Assembly: GCA_024235635.1 (NCBI GenBank)
Contig: JACKMA010000001.1
Span: 248,001 to 312,000 of the forward strand
Source of the DNA: Zoogloeaceae bacterium
Lineage (GTDB): Bacteria; Pseudomonadota; Gammaproteobacteria; Burkholderiales; Rhodocyclaceae
Length of the DNA stretch: 64,000 bases
Direction: 5' to 3'
Below the pieces are notes generated by a model. It worked only from the letters and a program-made list of their open reading frames with translations. It was not told the origin of the DNA and made no database searches. The translations under genes and the position numbers were made by a program. Below are positions 32,047 through 41,418 of this stretch, in pieces (position 1 is the first letter of the stretch; each line of letters starts with the position of its first letter).

Positions 32047-34883
32047 TCGTCATTGACGTCGGTGCCACCCTGCCGCGCCGCCTTCGGCGACCCGCCGCGC
32101 GAAGCGGCCGGCTTCACGGTTCGAGCGGGAAACGACCGGACGTTCGAGGTAGCAGCGGACTCTGTCGAAGGCACGCCACCATCCATGCGGAACATCGAGA
32201 CGGCATTCTGCAATCCCCTGGCCTGTTCCTCGAGGCTCTCAGCCGCAGCTGCGGCCTCTTCGACGAGGGCCGCATTCTGCTGGGTGACCTCGTCCATCTG
32301 CCCGACCGCCTGGGTGACCTGTTCGATGCCGGCACTCTGCTCCCGGCTCGCGCCGGCGATCCCGGTGACCAGTGCTGCCAGTTGCTGGAAGTTATTCACC
32401 ACCTCCTGCATCGTGTTGCCGGCATTGTCGACCAGCGTGGCCCCGCCTTCGACCTTGCCGACCGAGTCGTCGATCAGACCCTTGATCTCCTTGGCCGCCT
32501 GGGCGCTGCGCTGAGCGAGACTGCGAACCTCCGAAGCCACGACGGCGAATCCCCGGCCCTGCTCGCCGGCTCGGGCAGCCTCGACCGCCGCGTTGAGCGC
32601 GAGGATGTTGGTCTGGAAGGCGATCGAGTCGATCACGCCGATGATGTCGGCGATCTTGCTCGACGATTCCTGGATCGAGCGCATGGTCTCGACCACGCGC
32701 TGCATCATCTCGCCGCCGCGCGCGGCCACCTGGTTCGACTGATTGGCCAGTTCATTGGCCTGGTGGGCATTTTCGGCATTCTGCCGCACCGTGGCATTGA
32801 GCTCTTCCATCGACGAGGCGGTCTCTTCGAGGGAACTTGCCTGCTCCTCGGTGCGGGACGACAGATCGGTGTTGCCGGCCGAAATCTCCTGCGCGGCGGT
32901 GTTGATCGCGTCGGTCGCCTCCTGGATGCGGCCGACCACTTCGCGCAGTCGCGCGACGGTGGCGTTGGAATCGTCCTTGATCTGACCGAAGGTCCCCTGG
33001 TAGTCACGGCTGATCGACTGGGTCAGGTCTCCGCGGGAGATCGCGTCCAGCAGTCGAGCGACATCCGCGAGGCCTTCCGCCGTGGTGTCCATCAGGTCGT
33101 TCAGACCGGTGCTGACCTGCAGGAAGAAGCCGTCCTTGCCCTCGGTCACGAGCCGCTGGGTGAAATCGCCGGCCGCCGCTGCGCTGACCACGTTCGACAC
33201 TTCCTGCTCGATCGCCGCTTCGACCGAACGGTCGCGCCAGATGCCCACGCTTCCGAGCCGGTTACCACTGTCGTCGACGATCGGGCTGGTGGTCAGGGCA
33301 TAGAGGCGGCCGCCGATGACCAGTTCGGACCGCGCGGTATCGCGCAGGTTGGCGAGCCGCTGCCGCGCGGCAGCCGGATCGTCGTAGAACAGGGTGATAT
33401 CAGAGCCGATGAAGGTGGCCGGGGAAAAATTCGGGATCTTCTCGCGAATCGCCGCCTGGTCGCGCTCGATGACGGCCTTCATCGAGTTGTTGCAATAGAG
33501 CACACGCCCTTTCGGGTCCGCGATGCGCACCGGATCGGGCACATTGTCGAGGCCGATCTTGATGCGCATCGTTTCGGCTGCCCGCAGCATCTGGTCCTGC
33601 ACTTCGAAGCCCAGTTGGGTCTGCATCGCCTTCAGTCCGGCCATCATGTCTCCGATCTCGTCGTAGCGATCGACCGGAATGCGGTTGCCGAACTCTCCGG
33701 CAGCGAGTTGCTGCAGGTACTTGACGGTACGACCCAGCGGCTCACAGATCGCGCGGATCGCCGAAATGCCGAGCCACAGCAGCAAAGCCAGGGCGACACC
33801 GGCGACGCCGATCTGCACCAGTTCCCCCTGCGAGCCGGCCGCGCTGATCCGTTGGGCGGCCGACGCCGCGCCGGTGAATACGCCTTCGCGCAACTCGTCT
33901 GCCTGGGACTCGATGCCGTCGTATGTCGGCACAAGGACCTTTGCAAGATGGGCACCGGCGGCGTCGAAAGCACCGCGACGCAACATTTCGACGGCCGGCT
34001 CGAAGCCGTCACGCCGCAGCTTCGCCACCGTCTCGCGATAGGCGCGCAGGCGGTCGGTCATGGCCACATCCGATTGCAGACCGATGAGCTCGCCCAGTAC
34101 CTGATCCATCTCCGCGAGTTTCTCGCCGATCAGGTCGAGGTGAAACCCGATCGGGTGGTCGTGCAGATTGCTCGACGGCAGCACCGGATTGTGTGAGAGC
34201 GCCGACTGCAATTCAGCCATGCTGCCCATCAGCAACTCGTCGACCTCGCTGAACTTGCCGGCCTGGGCGAGGAAGGTGTCGTTGAGTTGGGAAACACCGC
34301 CGACGCTGTCGACAGTCGTCTTGTAGCCCACGCCCGCGACCGTCGCGAGCCCGATGCCAGCCGCGACCATCAGCATGACCAGCCGCTTCCGGATCGTGAT
34401 CGCGCCGAGCGCGCGGCGCACGGGCCCGCGAACGCGAACCACCTGCCCGTTCTCGATGGCGAGGCCGCCGGCCTTGCCCTCGCGGAACTTGCGGTACGCT
34501 TCGGACGCCGCTTGGATCTGCTCCGGCTGGGCCTTGGTCCGGACCGACACGTAGCCGATGATCTGACCGTTTTGCCACAGCGGTGCGGCATTCGCCTCGA
34601 CCCAGTAATAGTCACCGTTCTTGCATCGATTCTTGACCAGTCCGTTCCACGGGCGTCCGGCCTTGAGGTTGCGCCAAAGATCCGCGAAGGCTTCCGATGG
34701 CATGTCCGGGTGGCGGACGATGTTGTGCGATTTGCCGATCAGCTCGCTTTCCTCGAAGCCTGAAATTTCGATGAAGTCACGGTTGATATAGGTGATCTGA
34801 CCCTTCAGATCGGTCTTCGAAACGATGGTGTGATGCTCGTTGAGCGGCACCTCGTTCTGGGTGACGGGCATATTGATCTTCAT
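32031..34883 (-). CDS. PAS-containing methyl-accepting chemotaxis protein (Aer-like N-terminus)
   Basis: The product is 950 residues. An N-terminal PAS domain (about 10-115) with Aer-like features (TDLKGQITYINRDFIEISGF; HNIVRHPDMPSEAF; WNGLVKNRCKNGDYYWVEANAAP) precedes two transmembrane helices (about 170-190 and 370-395) that flank a ~180-residue helical periplasmic domain. HAMP, a second PAS-like region (~460-580), another HAMP-like segment and the signalling hairpin with core IDSIAFQTNILALNAAVEAAR follow. It ends in DEWEAF, a CheR/CheB-tether-type tail. Aer receptors usually sense redox via FAD in the PAS domain, but FAD binding here is not shown. Start at 34883 (MKINMPVTQNEVP), weak ribosome site. 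Confidence 0.9.
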   Translation of the reverse strand: MKINMPVTQNEVPLNEHHTIVSKTDLKGQITYINRDFIEISGFEESELIGKSHNIVRHPDMPSEAFADLWRNLKAGRPWNGLVKNRCKNGDYYWVEANAAPLWQNGQIIGYVSVRTKAQPEQIQAASEAYRKFREGKAGGLAIENGQVVRVRGPVRRALGAITIRKRLVMLMVAAGIGLATVAGVGYKTTVDSVGGVSQLNDTFLAQAGKFSEVDELLMGSMAELQSALSHNPVLPSSNLHDHPIGFHLDLIGEKLAEMDQVLGELIGLQSDVAMTDRLRAYRETVAKLRRDGFEPAVEMLRRGAFDAAGAHLAKVLVPTYDGIESQADELREGVFTGAASAAQRISAAGSQGELVQIGVAGVALALLLWLGISAIRAICEPLGRTVKYLQQLAAGEFGNRIPVDRYDEIGDMMAGLKAMQTQLGFEVQDQMLRAAETMRIKIGLDNVPDPVRIADPKGRVLYCNNSMKAVIERDQAAIREKIPNFSPATFIGSDITLFYDDPAAARQRLANLRDTARSELVIGGRLYALTTSPIVDDSGNRLGSVGIWRDRSVEAAIEQEVSNVVSAAAAGDFTQRLVTEGKDGFFLQVSTGLNDLMDTTAEGLADVARLLDAISRGDLTQSISRDYQGTFGQIKDDSNATVARLREVVGRIQEATDAINTAAQEISAGNTDLSSRTEEQASSLEETASSMEELNATVRQNAENAHQANELANQSNQVAARGGEMMQRVVETMRSIQESSSKIADIIGVIDSIAFQTNILALNAAVEAARAGEQGRGFAVVASEVRSLAQRSAQAAKEIKGLIDDSVGKVEGGATLVDNAGNTMQEVVNNFQQLAALVTGIAGASREQSAGIEQVTQAVGQMDEVTQQNAALVEEAAAAAESLEEQARGLQNAVSMFRMDGGVPSTESAATSNVRSFPARTVKPAASRGGSPKAARQGGTDVNDEWEAF

Positions 34884-34938
34884 AGTCTCTCGTCCTGCAG
34901 ATTCGGCTGTCTGTTGTTCGGGTTCGGATGCGGCAGCT

Positions 34939-37900
34939 TCAGAACTCTTCCCACTCGTCCTGCAAGGCGGCTGCCGAAATCGCACCGCGTGCCGCCTTGA
35001 CCGGCGTGGACGCTGGCGCGGCCCGACCGGCCGGCTGGCTCAGGGCCTTGGCAGCGCCGCCGGCCGCGGCTGGCCGAACCGGATTCGGCTTGCCATCGGC
35101 ATGCTGTCTGAGTTCACGGATTTCCTGGACGATGGTCGACGCCAGCCGCGGGAATTCCTCGCTCAGCGCAGTTTCGGCCTGGGATTTCTCGCCACGATCG
35201 TGCAACCTGACGATGCGCGCAGCGCACTTGTGGAAACGGGCATGCGTTTCACGCAGGCGTCCGAAGCAGGCGTCGCGCGCGAACCGCTGGCCTTCGCCGT
35301 GAATCCAGCATCCCAGTTCGCACTTGTCGTCGCGCTCGACCTCGGCGGCGTCGAGACGCCCACCCTTGCCGTCGACGTAGTCACGAAGCCGGACCTTCCA
35401 CTGCATGTGTGCCTGGATGATGCGGTCGAAATCGGCGCCGGCACGGCCCGCAGCGGGGAGCGCCGACTGGGCCGAGGCGTTGCCGTCCAATCGGAAGGCA
35501 CCAACCGCAGAAACCAGCGATTCGGCCTGGTCGCGCAGCGTCTCGGCCGCGGCCGCCGCCTGCTCGACCAGTGCTGCATTCTGCTGCGTGGCCTGGTCCA
35601 TTTCGCCGACCGCACGCGTGACCTGGTCGATGCCGTCGCTTTGCTGACGGCTTGATTCGGCAATGCCATTGACCAACTGGGTCAGCCCCTGGATGTTGCC
35701 GACGATGTCGACCATCGTCCGGCCGGCGTCGTCGACCAATCCGGCACCGTCGTCCACCTTCTTCACCGAATCGTCGATCAGGTCCTTGATCTCACGCGCG
35801 GCCTGGGCACTGCGTTGCGCGAGGCTGCGCACTTCCGATGCAACCACGGCGAAGCCGCGCCCCTGCTCGCCGGCACGGGCCGCCTCGACGGCGGCGTTGA
35901 GCGCCAGGATGTTGGTCTGGAACGCGATCGAATCGATCACGCCGATGATCTCTGCGATCTTGCGCGACGAGTCCTGGATCGAGTTCATGTTGGCGACCAC
36001 GCGATCGACCGTCGCCCGACCCTGGTCGGCCACCGAATTGGCCGAAACCGCGAGATCGTTGGCCTGGCGCGCACCATCGGCATTGCGCCGGACCGCATCG
36101 TTGATCTCTTCCATCGAGCTGGCCGTTTCCTGCAGCGAACTGGCCTGTTCCTCGGTGCGCGAGGAAAGCTCGAGGTTGCCCCCCGCGATCTCGCTGGCGG
36201 CCACCTTGATCGCATCGGATGCGTGCTGAATCCGCGAGACCACCGCGCGCAACTGATCGACGCTCGCATTGACGTCGTCCCTGAGTTGCCCGAGGCCGCC
36301 GGAATAATTCGCCTCGACCTTGCGCGTCAGGTCACCACGCGCCATCGAATTGAGCACGAGCCCGACATCCTCGATCGCGCGTGCGACCGCGGAGGTCAGC
36401 TTGTTCATGCCTTCCGCCAATTGGCGGAAGAATCCGACCTTGCCGTCCAGCGAGAGGCGATGCCCGAAATCGCCGGCGATCGCCGCCTCGACCAGCGCCG
36501 CGAGTTCCTGCTCGGTCGCCGCCTCGGCGGTACGGTCCTTCCATTCGAGCACCGTCCCGTGCCGTCGTCCCTCGGCATCGACGACCGGGCTGGCCTTGAG
36601 CTGCATCTTCAGCTTGCCGACCTCGATCTCGGTCGAATGCGTCGCCTTCAGGTTCGCCAACAGGCCGCGCTGATGGGCAGGATTCTTGTGAAACTGGTCG
36701 AAGTTCGCGCCGAGCAGCCGATCCACCGAAAACGACGGCAGGGACTTGCGGAGCTCTGGTTCGGCGGCCCGCAGCATCGTCACGACGCTGTCATTGACAT
36801 AGATGATCCGGCCATCGCTGTCCGCCAGCATCAGGCTCACCGAGGCACGGTCGAGCGCGTTCCGGATGCGCAGGTTCTCGACCGCCACTTCCTCGTCGCG
36901 CGCGATGCGCTCGCCGAGGGACTTGCGCATGTCGTTGATGGCGCCTGCAATCGTGCCGAATTCGTCACTGCTGTCGCAGACGATCGGTGACGCGAGGTCG
37001 CCGGCCGCGACCCGCCGGGCACCGTCCGCGATACGCGCCGCCACGCCCCCGACCGAGCTGCGTACCGCGAGGAACAGGTAAAGCGCCGCCGCCAACGCCA
37101 GCACGACGACCGCAGTCACCTCCCAGAACCGGATCTGCATCGCGCCAATTCGGCGCTCGAGGGCGAGGTCCAGTTGTTCCATCGCCACGCGCCAGAGGGC
37201 CAGGCCGCCGTCCGCGGTGCGAATGGCAAGCCGCTCGACGAGGTCCTGCCCCACGCTCACCACTTCCGGCTCGACGATCTGGGCACCCAACATGTTGTCG
37301 AAACCCCGTCCCGCATCGACGAATCCGCTGACCGCGCCGGCGATCAGCCGACCGGTCTCGGCATTCTCCGCGGCGACCTTGTCCATGCCTTCGCGGACCG
37401 CGCTCAACTGTTCTTCGAGCAGCGCCAATGAACTCGCGAGCGAGATCCGTTCGGCCGTGCTGGCGACGCCGCGCCGCGCGATGTCGGCCGCCAGCCTGCC
37501 GCTGGCCTGCGTTCCTTCGATCAGGCCCGGTAGACGGAACGCCGCAGCGTCCATCAGATAGTACGAGTCGATGTCGGGGTCCAGCGTCAGGTTCGATCGG
37601 TCTGCCGCGTCGACGACCAGCTTGACCAATTCATTCAACAATACGGCGTGGGCCGCAAAGTCGTCGCCCGCGGTGCTGCGCTGGCTGCCGGCAAGCGCTT
37701 TCCAGTGTTGCGCGATGGTCGCCAGTGCCGCGTCGAGCGACAGCGCCTGGAAGGCGTCGGACCGCGCCGCGGCATTGGCAAAGCCGGCATCGACCCGAGC
37801 CCTTGCGTCGGCGATGCGCTGGCTGGGTACCGCTTCCCCGAGCAATGCCCGATATCGAAGGCCGCGGTGCTGGCCGAGCGCATCGCTCAACTCGATGACC

Positions 37901-38085
37901 GGTGCGATCACCTGGACGCCGAGTCGTTCGCGGCTGGAGAATTCCAGGGAGGTTCGGTGCTGGTCGAGGAAGAATCCGTACAGCATGGCGACAGTCGCCA
38001 GGAAGGCTGCGCCGATCACGGCAATCTTGCCCGGCAGCGTAAATCTGCCGAGAAGCCCTTGGGCAGGCTTGAAGAGTGTGTTCAT
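34939..38085 (-). CDS. Methyl-accepting chemotaxis protein with C-terminal CZB zinc-binding domain
   Basis: The product is about 1048 residues. Transmembrane helices near 22-42 and 318-340 flank a ~275-residue helical periplasmic domain with nitrate/NIT-like features (HRGLRYRALLG; LDPDIDSYYLMD). HAMP, a PAS-like region and a HAMP-like segment (~370-640) precede the signalling hairpin (core IDSIAFQTNILALNAAVEAAR). After it comes a chemoreceptor zinc-binding (CZB) domain (about 885-980): HMQWKVRLRDYVDG, CELGCWIHGEG, THARFH. A Pro/Ala linker leads to the C-terminal DEWEEF tether. Start ATG 38085; GTG 38088 also possible. It lies 22 bp after cheW. Confidence 0.93.
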   Translation of the reverse strand: MNTLFKPAQGLLGRFTLPGKIAVIGAAFLATVAMLYGFFLDQHRTSLEFSSRERLGVQVIAPVIELSDALGQHRGLRYRALLGEAVPSQRIADARARVDAGFANAAARSDAFQALSLDAALATIAQHWKALAGSQRSTAGDDFAAHAVLLNELVKLVVDAADRSNLTLDPDIDSYYLMDAAAFRLPGLIEGTQASGRLAADIARRGVASTAERISLASSLALLEEQLSAVREGMDKVAAENAETGRLIAGAVSGFVDAGRGFDNMLGAQIVEPEVVSVGQDLVERLAIRTADGGLALWRVAMEQLDLALERRIGAMQIRFWEVTAVVVLALAAALYLFLAVRSSVGGVAARIADGARRVAAGDLASPIVCDSSDEFGTIAGAINDMRKSLGERIARDEEVAVENLRIRNALDRASVSLMLADSDGRIIYVNDSVVTMLRAAEPELRKSLPSFSVDRLLGANFDQFHKNPAHQRGLLANLKATHSTEIEVGKLKMQLKASPVVDAEGRRHGTVLEWKDRTAEAATEQELAALVEAAIAGDFGHRLSLDGKVGFFRQLAEGMNKLTSAVARAIEDVGLVLNSMARGDLTRKVEANYSGGLGQLRDDVNASVDQLRAVVSRIQHASDAIKVAASEIAGGNLELSSRTEEQASSLQETASSMEEINDAVRRNADGARQANDLAVSANSVADQGRATVDRVVANMNSIQDSSRKIAEIIGVIDSIAFQTNILALNAAVEAARAGEQGRGFAVVASEVRSLAQRSAQAAREIKDLIDDSVKKVDDGAGLVDDAGRTMVDIVGNIQGLTQLVNGIAESSRQQSDGIDQVTRAVGEMDQATQQNAALVEQAAAAAETLRDQAESLVSAVGAFRLDGNASAQSALPAAGRAGADFDRIIQAHMQWKVRLRDYVDGKGGRLDAAEVERDDKCELGCWIHGEGQRFARDACFGRLRETHARFHKCAARIVRLHDRGEKSQAETALSEEFPRLASTIVQEIRELRQHADGKPNPVRPAAAGGAAKALSQPAGRAAPASTPVKAARGAISAAALQDEWEEF

Positions 38086-38107
38086 CACGATCCGTTTCCC
38101 TCGTCGA

Positions 38108-38608
38108 TCACGCAGTCGCTTCGTCGATCAGAGCCATTTCCGGCGCCAGCATCAGGCGCTCGATGTCGACCACGATGAGCATCCGCTCGTCGACCGTGCC
38201 GAGTCCGCGGATGAACGAGGCACCGACCTGGGAAGAAAAATTCGGCGCCGGACGGATCTGCTCCGGCGTCATGCCAATGACATCCGACACGCTATCGACG
38301 ACGACGCCGACGACGCGTTCGGCGAGATTGAGAATGATCACGACGGTAAACGGCGTGTATTCGACGTTGCCGATACCGAACTTGATGCGCAGGTCGACGA
38401 TCGGGACGATGGTGCCGCGCAGGTTGATCACGCCCTTGATGAACTTCGGTGCATTGGCGATCGCGGTGACGGTGTCGTAGCCGCGGATCTCCTGCACCTT
38501 GAGTATGTCGATCGCATACTCCTCCGGGCCTAGCGTGAAAGTGAGAAACTCCTGTTCGAGTTCCCGATGGCTGTCGTCGATCGCGACCGCCTCGCTGCCT
38601 AGTTGCAT
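38108..38608 (-). CDS. cheW: Coupling protein CheW
   Basis: The 166-residue CheW-domain protein has the typical FLTFTLGPEEYAIDILKVQEIRG, PKFIKGVINLRGTIVPIVDLR and VVGVVVDSVSDV motifs. It couples receptors to CheA. It is the first gene of the run cheW-MCP-MCP-cheR-cheD-cheB-STAS and follows a terminator for cheA2 at 38721-38756, so it should have its own promoter in 38609-38720. I could not assign one there; no TCAAGT/CCG site is present. Confidence 0.95.
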   Translation of the reverse strand: MQLGSEAVAIDDSHRELEQEFLTFTLGPEEYAIDILKVQEIRGYDTVTAIANAPKFIKGVINLRGTIVPIVDLRIKFGIGNVEYTPFTVVIILNLAERVVGVVVDSVSDVIGMTPEQIRPAPNFSSQVGASFIRGLGTVDERMLIVVDIERLMLAPEMALIDEATA

Positions 38609-38720
38609 GCCGATCTCCCTGTCGAAGCTGCGTTGACCGGTTTACGGTTGGCGGCGTCAAAGCTGAAGAGCGGAATCGGTAGCGATCCGCGGGCGGGAAT
38701 GGCCTTCGTTTGCCTGTAGG

Positions 38721-38756
38721 AAAAACGCCGGCAAGGGCCTGAGCCCGTGCCGGCGT
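38721..38756 (-). terminator. Rho-independent terminator after cheA2
   Basis: A perfect 9-bp stem (ACGCCGGCA / TGCCGGCGT, 38725-38733 and 38748-38756), extended by inner GGG/CCC pairing, is followed on the minus strand by five T (38721-38725). It is located 19 bp after the cheA2 stop, ahead of cheW. Confidence 0.82.
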
Positions 38757-38774
38757 CGCCTGGCTGGCGCAGTG

Positions 38775-40991
38775 TCAGGCAGCGACTGCGAGCACCTTCC
38801 GGGACTGGCCGACCAATGCGGCGGCGTCGAGAATCAGCGCGACACGGCCGTCGCCCATGATGGTCGCGCCGGAGATGCCGGCGACCCGCCGATAGTTCGC
38901 TTCGAGGCTCTTGATCACGACCTGGTGCTGGCCGATCAACTGGTCGACGAATAACGCGATCTTGGTGCCGTCGGCCTCCAGGATCACCATGATTCCCTTC
39001 CGCCAGTCGGTGCAGGCGCCTTCGACGCCGAAGTATTCCCGCAGGCTGATGACCGGGAGGTATTCGCCGCGTACCTGGATCAGCGAATCGACGCCCGACA
39101 CACTGCGCATCATGTTCGGGCCGGGCTGCAGCGACTCGACGACGTAGTTCAGCGGGATGATGTAGGTCTCCGCGCCGACGCCGACCGACATGCCGTCGAG
39201 GATCGCCAGTGTCAGCGGCAGTCGTACGGTCATGCGCGTACCCACGCCGCCCATCGAATCGATATCCACTCGTCCGCCCATCGAGGCGATGTTGCGTTTG
39301 ACCACGTCCATGCCGACACCGCGACCGGACACGTCGGTGACCTGATCTGCGGTCGAGAATCCCGGCTCGAAGATCAATTGCCAGACTTCCGCGTCCGACA
39401 TCGTGTCGCTGGCGTCGAGGCCTCGCTCCCGAGCCTTCGAAAGGATCTTGTCGCGGTTCAGTCCAGCGCCGTCGTCGCCGACCTCGATCACGATGTTGCC
39501 GCTCTGGTGATACGCCTTCAATGTGATCGTCCCGATCTCGGACTTGCCGGCCGCCCGGCGCTTCTCGGGCGATTCGATGCCGTGATCGAGGCTGTTGCGG
39601 ATCAGGTGCGTCAAGGGATCGCTGATGCGCTCGATCAAGCCCTTGTCGAGTTCGGTTCCTTCGCCAATGGTCTTCAGTTCGACCTGCTTGCCGAGCTTCT
39701 TCGAGACGTCGCGCACCACCCTCGGGAACCGGGAGAACACCACCGAGATCGGCAGCATGCGGATCGACATCACCGACTCCTGCAGATCGCGGGTATTGCG
39801 TTCCAGTTGCACCAGCCCGTTCATCAGGCGTTCGTACAGCACCGGATCGAGCCCTTCTGCCGACTGCGTCAGCATCGCCTGGGTGATCACCAGTTCACCG
39901 ACCAGATTGATCATCTGGTCCACTTTTTCGACGCTGACACGAATCGAAGTGTCACCGCCAGCGCGTGCGGTCGGCGGCTTCTTCTGTGCCGCGCCGGCAG
40001 TCTTGACCGGAGCGGCCCGCTCGGACTTGGCGGAAGCTTCGATGGCCGCTGCCGGCACCGCGGCGGGCGCCACGGGAGACGTCACCGCCTTGGCAAACAG
40101 GCCGTAGCTGCCGTCCGGGGCCTCATCGTCGTCGGAAGTGGCCGCCGGCGCGGGCGCCGCAAAGAAGCCGTAGCTGCCGTCTTCCGACACTACCTCATCG
40201 TCCGCCGCCGAAACGGTGGCAACCGGTTCGTCATTGAAAAAGCCGTAGGCCGTCTCTTCCGCGCCGGAAACCCCATCCGCCGGCTCGAAGAAACCATAGG
40301 CGTCTTCTTCGGCTTCCGCCAGCGGCATCACCACGACCGAACCACTCTCGGCGACGAAATCGACGACGCCTTCGAAAGCCGACAGGGCATGGGTGCTTTC
40401 GATCACGATGTCGCACAGGCCATCGTCTTCACGATCGAAGCGCTGCACCTGCCCCAGGCGACCGAGTTCCTCGGCCAGATTGTCGAGGGTTTCCGGCCGC
40501 TGACGGCAGGCCGCGTCGGGCCGGAAGCGAATCCGGAAGCGGTTGCCGCCCGCCGGCACGGATCCTTCCGTCCCCGTGGAAGCACACCCGGTATCGGCCG
40601 ATTCCGCCTCGCACAACGCCTGCAAGCGCTGGCTCACCGCCGTCGCGGCCGCGGCATCGGCCTGATCCTCACCCATGTGCGCCGCAAGCAGGTTGCGCAA
40701 CACGTCGCCGGCTTCCAGACAGGCATCGATGATGTCCGAGGTCAGCGGCTTTTCGTGCTTGCGTACCATGTCGAGCAGGGTTTCCATGACGTGGGTGACT
40801 TCGGTCATGTCATTGAAGCCGAAAGTCCCGCTCGAACCCTTGATCGAGTGGGCGGCGCGGAACAGCGCGTTGAGGTCTTCCGCGTCGGGCGCATCCACGT
40901 CCATCGACACCAGCAGGTTCTCGATCGACGCCAGATGCTCGGCAGCCTCCTCGAAGAAAACCTGGTAGAACTGGCTCATGTCGATCGCCAT
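38775..40991 (-). CDS. cheA: Chemotaxis histidine kinase CheA (second copy, with P2-like domain)
   Basis: The product is 738 residues. P1/Hpt with His48 in RAAHSIKGSSGTFGF; a P2-like region at about 150-215 (RFRIRFRPD; LGQVQRFDREDDGLCDIVIES); an acidic linker 225-345 with four YGFF-type repeats; P3 (ISVEKVDQMINLVGELVITQAML-type); P4 ATPase with N box LIRNSLDHGIES (~467), GDDGAGLN and SGRGVGMD; and a P5 CheW-like domain at the C-terminus. The complete domain set contrasts with the shorter CheA at 21658. It is last in the motA-motB-MCP-like-cheY-cheA operon, followed by a terminator. Confidence 0.95.
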   Translation of the reverse strand: MAIDMSQFYQVFFEEAAEHLASIENLLVSMDVDAPDAEDLNALFRAAHSIKGSSGTFGFNDMTEVTHVMETLLDMVRKHEKPLTSDIIDACLEAGDVLRNLLAAHMGEDQADAAAATAVSQRLQALCEAESADTGCASTGTEGSVPAGGNRFRIRFRPDAACRQRPETLDNLAEELGRLGQVQRFDREDDGLCDIVIESTHALSAFEGVVDFVAESGSVVVMPLAEAEEDAYGFFEPADGVSGAEETAYGFFNDEPVATVSAADDEVVSEDGSYGFFAAPAPAATSDDDEAPDGSYGLFAKAVTSPVAPAAVPAAAIEASAKSERAAPVKTAGAAQKKPPTARAGGDTSIRVSVEKVDQMINLVGELVITQAMLTQSAEGLDPVLYERLMNGLVQLERNTRDLQESVMSIRMLPISVVFSRFPRVVRDVSKKLGKQVELKTIGEGTELDKGLIERISDPLTHLIRNSLDHGIESPEKRRAAGKSEIGTITLKAYHQSGNIVIEVGDDGAGLNRDKILSKARERGLDASDTMSDAEVWQLIFEPGFSTADQVTDVSGRGVGMDVVKRNIASMGGRVDIDSMGGVGTRMTVRLPLTLAILDGMSVGVGAETYIIPLNYVVESLQPGPNMMRSVSGVDSLIQVRGEYLPVISLREYFGVEGACTDWRKGIMVILEADGTKIALFVDQLIGQHQVVIKSLEANYRRVAGISGATIMGDGRVALILDAAALVGQSRKVLAVAA
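40095..40301 (-). repeat. Four YGFF-type peptide repeats in the CheA2 linker
   Basis: Within CheA2, AYGFF (residues 231-235), AYGFF (248-252), SYGFF (273-277) and SYGLF (295-299) occur at irregular spacing, each directly after an acidic stretch (EED, EET, EDG, PDG). They lie between the P2-like and P3 domains in otherwise disordered-looking sequence. Confidence 0.85.
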
Positions 40992-41025
40992 CGCCTGCCT
41001 CCCTTAGCTCGCGTTCTCGGACGGA

Positions 41026-41391
41026 TCAACCGATCACTTTCTTGACGACTTCGATCAATTTCTGCGGATCGAACGGCTTGACCAGCCAGCCGGTTGCCCC
41101 CGCGGCCCGCCCCTGGGATTTCATCGAGTCCGAAGACTCGGTCGTCAGCATCAGGATCGGGGTGCTCTTGTATTGAGGCGTCGCCCGCAGCGACTTGATC
41201 AGCGAGATGCCGTCCATGCGCGGCATGTTCTGGTCGGTCAATACCAGATTGACCGCCTTCGCCTTTGCCTTGTCGAGACCATCCATGCCGTCGGCGGCTT
41301 CGATGACCTCGTATCCGGCGCTCTTCAGCGTGAATGACACCATCTGCCGGATCGAAGGCGAGTCATCCACGGTCAGCACTGTCTTTGCCAT
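41026..41391 (-). CDS. cheY: Response regulator CheY (second copy)
   Basis: The 121-residue receiver domain has TVLTVDDSPSIRQMV, Asp in LVLTDQNMPRMDG, Thr in LMLTTES and Lys in WLVKPFDPQKL. The sequence resembles the CheY of cheA-linked clusters more than the CheY next to cheZ. It lies 34 bp upstream of cheA2 and is probably its main phosphate acceptor. Confidence 0.93.
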   Translation of the reverse strand: MAKTVLTVDDSPSIRQMVSFTLKSAGYEVIEAADGMDGLDKAKAKAVNLVLTDQNMPRMDGISLIKSLRATPQYKSTPILMLTTESSDSMKSQGRAAGATGWLVKPFDPQKLIEVVKKVIG

Positions 41392-41418
41392 AACTAATGT
41401 CCTGGTTGTAGTTCGTGA

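Noticed and set aside
32382..41045. Long plus-strand open frames (e.g. 32382-34196, 39378-41045) opposite receptor and cheA2 genes
   Set aside because: Shadows of well-supported minus-strand genes; low-complexity translations without recognisable motifs.
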